37,711 nt of DNA from Alphaproteobacteria bacterium. Its GTDB lineage: Bacteria > Pseudomonadota > Alphaproteobacteria > Micavibrionales > Micavibrionaceae. Position numbers and translations under genes: made by a program. The notes under the pieces are model-generated. The model saw only the letters and a list, made by a program, of their open reading frames with translations, was not told the DNA's origin and did no database searches. The stretch is taken from assembly GCA_016794305.1 (NCBI GenBank), contig JAEUKN010000012.1:1-37711 (forward strand), given 5' to 3'. Below, piece by piece: positions 32,394-37,711 of this stretch. Every line of letters starts with the position of its first letter. The first letter of the stretch is position 1.

Positions 32394-33614
32394 CAGGATA
32401 AACGCGCGTTCACCATGTTGGGTCACGTCGAGCCCGCTGCGTTCCTCACTTTCGCTCACACGCACGCGCATAACAAAGGACACAAGTTTAAAGACAATAT
32501 AGGTCATGAGCATCGTGTACACAATCACGGCCATGGCACCAATTAAATTGGCAATAAATAATTTATAATCTCCGTGAATGATTCCATCGGCCCCCGCAGG
32601 ATTAATGGCTTTAGAGGCAAAAACCGCCGTAAGAATAGCCCCCATCGTACCGCCCACACCGTGACAGGCAAACACATCCACCGTATCATCGGTTTTGAGT
32701 TTTTTCTTTACCAACCGCGTGGCGGAATTGCAAACCACAGCCGTGATCAACCCGATCAACATCGCCGATTGCAACGATACATAGCCCGCAGCCGGGGTAA
32801 TGGCGACAAGCCCGGCCACGGCCCCAACGGCGGAACCAATCGCCGTGGGTCGCCCGCCCACAATCCAATCACAAATCATCCAGGCCGACATAGCGGCGGC
32901 GGCGGAAAGAATTGTGGTTGCGGCTGCGTGTGCCGCCAATCCGTTGGCTGCCAAGGCCGACCCGGCGTTAAACCCGATCCACCCAAACCACAGCAATGTG
33001 CCGCCCAGTAAGACCATGAGGGCCGAGAAACTATTTTGTTCTTCGGGATGAAAATTTTGGCGATTCCCCAACATGACGGCGGCCACCAAAGCCGCATAGC
33101 CGGAGGTCATATGCACGACCATGCCGCCCGCAAAATCCAGCCCGCCCATTTTGGCAATCCAGCCACCCGGACCCCAAACCCAGTGCGCAACAGGAAGATA
33201 AACCATCAGCGACCAGAGCGTCATAATGACGAGCCACGCCTTAAACCGCACGCGCTCCGCCACTGCACCGGTGATCAGGGCAGGGGTGATAATCGCAAAA
33301 GTACATTGAAATAACATGAATAAAACATGCGGAATGGTCGGGCCATAGACGCTGTTTGGCTCCATTCCCACATTATTCAGGAAGGCATAATCAAAATTGC
33401 CGATCAATCCGCCTTCATCGCCCGAAAAAACGAGGGAGTAACCGCAAATCGCCCATAACAAGGTCACAAAGCCCATTGCGGCAAAGCTCTGGAGTTTCGT
33501 TGACACCACGCTGCGCAGCGGCACCATCCCGCCATAGAAAAACGCGACCCCAGGAGTCATCAGCAACACAAGGGCCGTGGCCACAATCATCCATGCTATA
33601 TCGGCTGAACTCAT
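32388..33614 (-). CDS. amtB: Ammonium transporter (Amt family)
   Basis: This 408-aa inner-membrane channel protein moves ammonium. About 11 hydrophobic segments are visible, starting 'ADIAWMIVATALVLLMTPGVAFFYGG'. The family signature 'DFAGGMVVHMTSG' lies at about 155-167, with 'ACHGVGGTMGAILTAVFA' further on. AGGGAG precedes the ATG. The short cytoplasmic tail ends '...ERSGLDVTQHGERAFILR', a standard Amt tail that PII proteins recognise. glnK, which usually precedes amtB, is absent: the atp operon is divergent upstream. It may be co-transcribed with the flavin oxidoreductase downstream. Confidence 0.95.
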   Translation of the reverse strand: MSSADIAWMIVATALVLLMTPGVAFFYGGMVPLRSVVSTKLQSFAAMGFVTLLWAICGYSLVFSGDEGGLIGNFDYAFLNNVGMEPNSVYGPTIPHVLFMLFQCTFAIITPALITGAVAERVRFKAWLVIMTLWSLMVYLPVAHWVWGPGGWIAKMGGLDFAGGMVVHMTSGYAALVAAVMLGNRQNFHPEEQNSFSALMVLLGGTLLWFGWIGFNAGSALAANGLAAHAAATTILSAAAAMSAWMICDWIVGGRPTAIGSAVGAVAGLVAITPAAGYVSLQSAMLIGLITAVVCNSATRLVKKKLKTDDTVDVFACHGVGGTMGAILTAVFASKAINPAGADGIIHGDYKLFIANLIGAMAVIVYTMLMTYIVFKLVSFVMRVRVSESEERSGLDVTQHGERAFILR

Positions 33615-33784
33615 TATTTTCTCCCTGATTTCCTGTTAGTGAATTTTTTGACTTTACGAGTTTATAGCAGAGTGTAAACATCAAGGAAAGAAGGAATTCT
33701 GAATTGAGTGCGATGAAATAAGAATTGATTTTTGTAACGCATGCGGCATTTGGCCCATTATTTTGATGAAAAAACATGCGAATG

Positions 33785-33821
33785 CTGCTTGCTAATGGAT
33801 TGCGAATATGTTAGCAAGCAG
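33785..33821. promoter_or_regulatory. Perfect 11-bp inverted repeat between amtB and atpH
   Basis: CTGCTTGCTAA (33785-33795) and TTAGCAAGCAG (33811-33821) lie around 15 bases, 41 bp before the atpH start. No T-run follows, so it is not a simple terminator. It could be a regulator site or a leader-RNA stem of the atp operon. Confidence 0.5.
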
Positions 33822-33861
33822 TCATAGAATTTAACATCAGACATTCTGAAAGGATCAGGAA

Positions 33862-34467
33862 TTGGCGAAATCCTCCTCCGCCTCGGGTGCCGTGACACTG
33901 GTCGCTCAGCGCTATGCGCTGGCTTTGATGGCTGCCGCCGAACAGGCGAACGTCCTCTCGCAAGTCCATGAAAATCTGGCTGTTTTTAATGGGTTTTTAG
34001 CGGAGTCTGCGCAGCTTACGCAGCTCATCAATAATCCTCTTTGTGATGAAAAATCATGCGAACGCGTTATTCAGGAATTATGCGACCGCGCCGGATTTAC
34101 CCAGATTACACGCAATTATTTAAAGGTTCTGACGGCCAATCGCCGATTGGGCCGATTTTCTGCGATTTTTGCGGCGTTTGAGCATGAAATGGCCAAGCGC
34201 AACGGGTGGGAGGAAGTCTCGGTGACCTCTGCCATTCCCTTAACGCATGAACAGCAATCGCAGTTGCTTGAGGTTCTGGGGCGCCAGTTCGGTAAGCAAA
34301 TTCGCCTCAAAACCCTGGTTGACCCGTCGATTTTAGGCGGTTTGGTGATTACGGCGGGGTCCAACATGTATGATGATTCGCTGGCTAAAAAACTCAGCAA
34401 TCTGAAAAAATCTCTTCATTCAAATTCCAATCAAAAAACACATTCTCACTTAAAAAAGGTAGGATAA
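33862..34467 (+). CDS. atpH: F1 ATP synthase delta subunit
   Basis: AtpH links F1 to the peripheral stalk of ATP synthase at the inner membrane. The 201-aa product starts at TTG 33862, supported by AAGGA seven bases upstream; the first in-frame ATG is too far in, after the conserved start. It has '[15 protein letters not shown]' near the N-terminus, '[23 protein letters not shown]' and the C-terminal '[33 protein letters not shown]' (split). It is first in the operon, one base from atpA. Confidence 0.94.
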   Translation: MAKSSSASGAVTLVAQRYALALMAAAEQANVLSQVHENLAVFNGFLAESAQLTQLINNPLCDEKSCERVIQELCDRAGFTQITRNYLKVLTANRRLGRFSAIFAAFEHEMAKRNGWEEVSVTSAIPLTHEQQSQLLEVLGRQFGKQIRLKTLVDPSILGGLVITAGSNMYDDSLAKKLSNLKKSLHSNSNQKTHSHLKKVG

Positions 34468-34468
34468 A

Positions 34469-36013
34469 ATGGATATCCGTGCAGCAGAAATTTCCGAAGT
34501 CATTACACGGCAAATTGCCAATTTTGACTCAATGGCCGATGTGGCTGAAATCGGCCAGGTTCTCTCGGTTGGGGACGGGGTGGCCCGCATTTACGGGCTT
34601 GATAACGTGCGCGCCGGGGAAATGGTGGAATTTAGCGACGGCACGAAGGGCATGGCGCTTAACCTTGAGGCGGACAATGTCGGGGTGGTGATTTTTGGGT
34701 CTGACCGCGCGATTAAAGAGGGCGATATCGTCAAACGCACGGGGGAAATCGTGCAGGTTCCCGTGGGGCGTGAATTGTTGGGGCGCGTCGTGGATGCTTT
34801 GGGCAATCCGATTGACGGCAAGGGGCCCTTGGGGGCAACGGAAAGCCGCCGTGTGGAGGTCAAAGCCCCCGGCATTATCCCGCGCAAATCAGTGCATGAG
34901 CCAATGCAAACCGGCCTTAAGGCCATTGATGCGTTGGTGCCGATTGGTCGCGGCCAGCGTGAATTGATCATTGGCGACCGCCAGACGGGAAAAACCGCGG
35001 TGGCGATGGATACGATTATCAATCAGAAATCCAATAATCGCTCCCCCAATCCCAAAGACCACATGGTCTGCGTTTATGTGGCGATTGGCCAAAAACGCTC
35101 GACTGTTGTGAAGTTGGTGCGGGAGTTGGAGGAAGCCGGCGCGATGGAATATTCGATCGTGGTGGCCGCAACGGCCTCTGATGCTGCGCCAATGCAATTC
35201 TTGGCACCCTATACCGGGTGCACTATGGCGGAATATTTCCGTGATAACGGCATGCACGCCTTGGCGATTTATGATGATTTGTCGAAACAGGCTGTGGCTT
35301 ACCGCCAAATGTCGCTCTTGCTGCGTCGTCCACCGGGGCGTGAAGCCTATCCCGGTGATGTGTTCTATATTCACTCGCGCTTATTGGAGCGTGCGGCGAA
35401 ACTGAATGATGATTTTGGTGCGGGGTCCATGACTGCATTGCCGATCATTGAAACTCAGGCAGGGGACGTGTCGGCCTATATTCCAACCAACGTGATTTCA
35501 ATTACCGATGGGCAAATTTTCCTTGAAACGGGACTGTTTTATAAAGGTATTCGTCCCGCGATCAATGTCGGGTTGTCAGTGTCACGTGTGGGATCGGCCG
35601 CGCAGATTAAGGCCATGAAACAGGTTGCGGGTAAAATTAAATTGGAATTGGCACAATATCGTGAGATGGAAGCATTTGCGCAATTTGCCTCTGACCTTGA
35701 TGCTTCAACACAAAAATTATTGGCACGCGGGGCGCGCCTCACTCAGCTTTTGAAACAGCCGCAATACTCGCCGCTGACGGCAGAAGAGCAAGTGGTGGTA
35801 ATTTATGCGGGAACGAGGGGCTTTTTGGATCAGGTGCCGGTCGCGCGTGTGAATGAGTATGAGCAGCAGATGCTCACCGAATTGCGGACCTCCGGCGCGC
35901 AAATTTTGGCGGCTATTCATGAGAAAAAAGCCCTGAATGATGAGATCGAATCATGGATCAATGAATTCCTGGGCGGGTTTACCAAAAATTATGCAGCCCG
36001 TTTGGCAGCTTGA
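34469..36013 (+). CDS. atpA: F1 ATP synthase alpha subunit
   Basis: This 514-aa subunit of the F1 hexamer carries regulatory nucleotide sites. It has a beta-barrel N-domain, the P-loop 'GDRQTGKT' at about 169-176, '[12 protein letters not shown]' context and '[13 protein letters not shown]'-type sequence ('[14 protein letters not shown]'). The alpha-type signature '[17 protein letters not shown]' lies at about 369. A TAGGA site inside the end of atpH precedes its ATG, giving translational coupling. Confidence 0.98.
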   Translation: MDIRAAEISEVITRQIANFDSMADVAEIGQVLSVGDGVARIYGLDNVRAGEMVEFSDGTKGMALNLEADNVGVVIFGSDRAIKEGDIVKRTGEIVQVPVGRELLGRVVDALGNPIDGKGPLGATESRRVEVKAPGIIPRKSVHEPMQTGLKAIDALVPIGRGQRELIIGDRQTGKTAVAMDTIINQKSNNRSPNPKDHMVCVYVAIGQKRSTVVKLVRELEEAGAMEYSIVVAATASDAAPMQFLAPYTGCTMAEYFRDNGMHALAIYDDLSKQAVAYRQMSLLLRRPPGREAYPGDVFYIHSRLLERAAKLNDDFGAGSMTALPIIETQAGDVSAYIPTNVISITDGQIFLETGLFYKGIRPAINVGLSVSRVGSAAQIKAMKQVAGKIKLELAQYREMEAFAQFASDLDASTQKLLARGARLTQLLKQPQYSPLTAEEQVVVIYAGTRGFLDQVPVARVNEYEQQMLTELRTSGAQILAAIHEKKALNDEIESWINEFLGGFTKNYAARLAA

Positions 36014-36078
36014 GGATATGATTTCAATATCTTGTAAGATTTGAAAAAATATCCGGTTTAAAAACTGAAGAGAAATAT

Positions 36079-36957
36079 ATGCCAAGTTTAAGAGATTACA
36101 GAGACCGAATTACTTCAGTCAAATCGACGCGGAAAATTACTTCGGCGATGAAAATGGTTGCTGCCAGTAAACTCAAGCGGGCTCAGGAAGCGGCGGAGGC
36201 TGCGCAACCTTATGCAAGCGCCATGGCCGGCATGATTGCGCGGGTGGCGGCGGGATTAAAAAGCGGGACAGGGCCGGCCTTACTGGTTGGGAACGGGCAA
36301 TCGCAAAAACATTTGATGGTTGTTGTGTCTTCTGATCGCGGCCTGTGTGGCGGGTTTAACGGCAATCTGGTGCGCCAAGTGAAGGGCGAAATTCTGCGTC
36401 TGATGGCAGAGGGAAAACAGGTGAAAATCATCTGTTTCGGCAAAAAGGCGCGCGATGTTTTGAAACGCGATTTCGCGGCGCAGATCATTGAAACCTTTCA
36501 TGGTCCAACGGGGAAGGAAAAGCTTGGATTTTCCTGGGCGCGCAAAGTGTCCGATGTGGTGATGAATTTATTTGCCAGGGGCGAAATTGATGTCTGCACC
36601 CTTGTGTATAACCATTTTATCTCGGTTTTGGCGCAAAAACCGACCTTTCAACAGCTGATTCCCTTTATCATTCCCGCCAATGAAAATCAGGAGGCAGGGG
36701 CGTTGCCCTATAGTTTTGAGCCGGATGAGGAAAGCTTGCTCGCTGAAATATTGCCCAAAAATATCTCAATGCAGATTTTTAAGGCTCTGTTGGATAGTGC
36801 CGCGGGGGAACAGGCCGCGCGGATGACCGCGATGGATAACGCCACGCGCAATGCCGGGGATATGATTAAAAATCTATCGATTAAATATAACCGCGCGCGC
36901 CAGGCCTATATTACCAAAGAATTGATCGAAATTATCTCAGGTGCCGAGGCGGTTTGA
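36079..36957 (+). CDS. atpG: F1 ATP synthase gamma subunit
   Basis: This is the central rotor shaft of F1, 292 aa. The N-terminal 'LRDYRDRITSVKSTRKITSAMKMVAASKL' (split) and the C-terminal 'ERAARMTAMDNATRNAGDMI'-like segment ('EQAARMTAMDNATRNAGDMI') and 'YNRARQAYITKELIEIISGAEA' are the coiled-coil ends typical of gamma. The middle has 'VVSSDRGLCGGFNGNL'. It lies 65 bp after atpA, with AGAGAAA before the ATG. Confidence 0.97.
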   Translation: MPSLRDYRDRITSVKSTRKITSAMKMVAASKLKRAQEAAEAAQPYASAMAGMIARVAAGLKSGTGPALLVGNGQSQKHLMVVVSSDRGLCGGFNGNLVRQVKGEILRLMAEGKQVKIICFGKKARDVLKRDFAAQIIETFHGPTGKEKLGFSWARKVSDVVMNLFARGEIDVCTLVYNHFISVLAQKPTFQQLIPFIIPANENQEAGALPYSFEPDEESLLAEILPKNISMQIFKALLDSAAGEQAARMTAMDNATRNAGDMIKNLSIKYNRARQAYITKELIEIISGAEAV

Positions 36958-37021
36958 AAGAGTTTTTAGCTACAAGTTTTTAGCCACGAATAAACACGAA
37001 CACATAAACACGATAAAGTAA

Positions 37022-37711
<690 letters not shown>

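Noticed and set aside
33785..33821. Reading the inverted repeat as a terminator
   Set aside because: No T-run follows on either strand, and it lies between divergent genes, where a terminator would serve neither.

Overview
The window is a stretch of chromosome from an alphaproteobacterium of moderate GC. The clearest lineage signs are a zeta-type F1-ATPase inhibitor (DUF1476 family) beside purC-purS, and a DUF6489-type protein directly before mnmE. Genus cannot be fixed from the sequence. No rRNA, tRNA, CRISPR array, transposase, integrase or phage gene was seen, and most genes are core housekeeping genes.

Layout: 1-2939 (minus) is the N-terminal part of a giant type I-secreted, T1SS-143/VCBS-repeat adhesin that runs off the left edge. 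3208-6363 (minus) holds miaB, a YceI-family periplasmic protein and an ABC-2-type ATPase. 6437-7305 is a solitary DNA methyltransferase bracketed by a perfect 34-bp direct repeat. It is followed by a broken small gene (7305-7695) and a 94-aa protein on the minus strand. 8458-10281 is a soluble FIST-domain chemoreceptor. 10356-13259 carries the zeta inhibitor, purC, purS and gcvT. 13449-20107 holds hypothetical genes, comF, two pilin-like proteins, DUF6489-mnmE and a small secreted protein. 20262-25884 holds aroC, a hypothetical gene, smpB, an M23 peptidase and a prephenate dehydrogenase. 26166-33614 (minus) holds a PAS-PAS histidine kinase, tyrS, recR, a flavin oxidoreductase and an ammonium transporter. 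33862 to the right edge is the F1 ATP synthase operon atpH-atpA-atpG-atpD, with atpD cut by the edge.

The most distinctive content is intergenic. At least five copies of a ~145-200 bp palindromic, MITE-like element with termini AGAACCTGTTCATGATCTC lie between genes (11968, 13967, 15732, 22941 and 26022), and a composite relative lies at 31188. At least three further short repeat families are present: an ATGCTCT...TCGCATTTTGTTACGATTA family, a CCCCGCATCAAGTGCGGGG hairpin family and a TCCCCGGA...TCCGGGG family. Several of these repeats abut coding sequence so closely that they supply stop codons (purS, the histidine kinase, the flavin oxidoreductase, tyrS) and apparently one start codon (15865). 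Expected partners are missing beside several genes: purQ/purL after purS, gcvH/gcvP after gcvT, a permease for the ABC ATPase and glnK beside amtB. Repeat-mediated rearrangement is a reasonable inference but cannot be shown from one window.

Functionally, the ATP synthase operon and its presumed inhibitor, purine synthesis, aromatic amino acid synthesis (aroC, tyrA), translation quality and tRNA modification (smpB, tyrS, miaB, mnmE) and recombination repair (recR) make up the housekeeping part. The adhesin, the FIST chemoreceptor, the sensor kinase and the pilin-like proteins point to a motile or surface-associated lifestyle.
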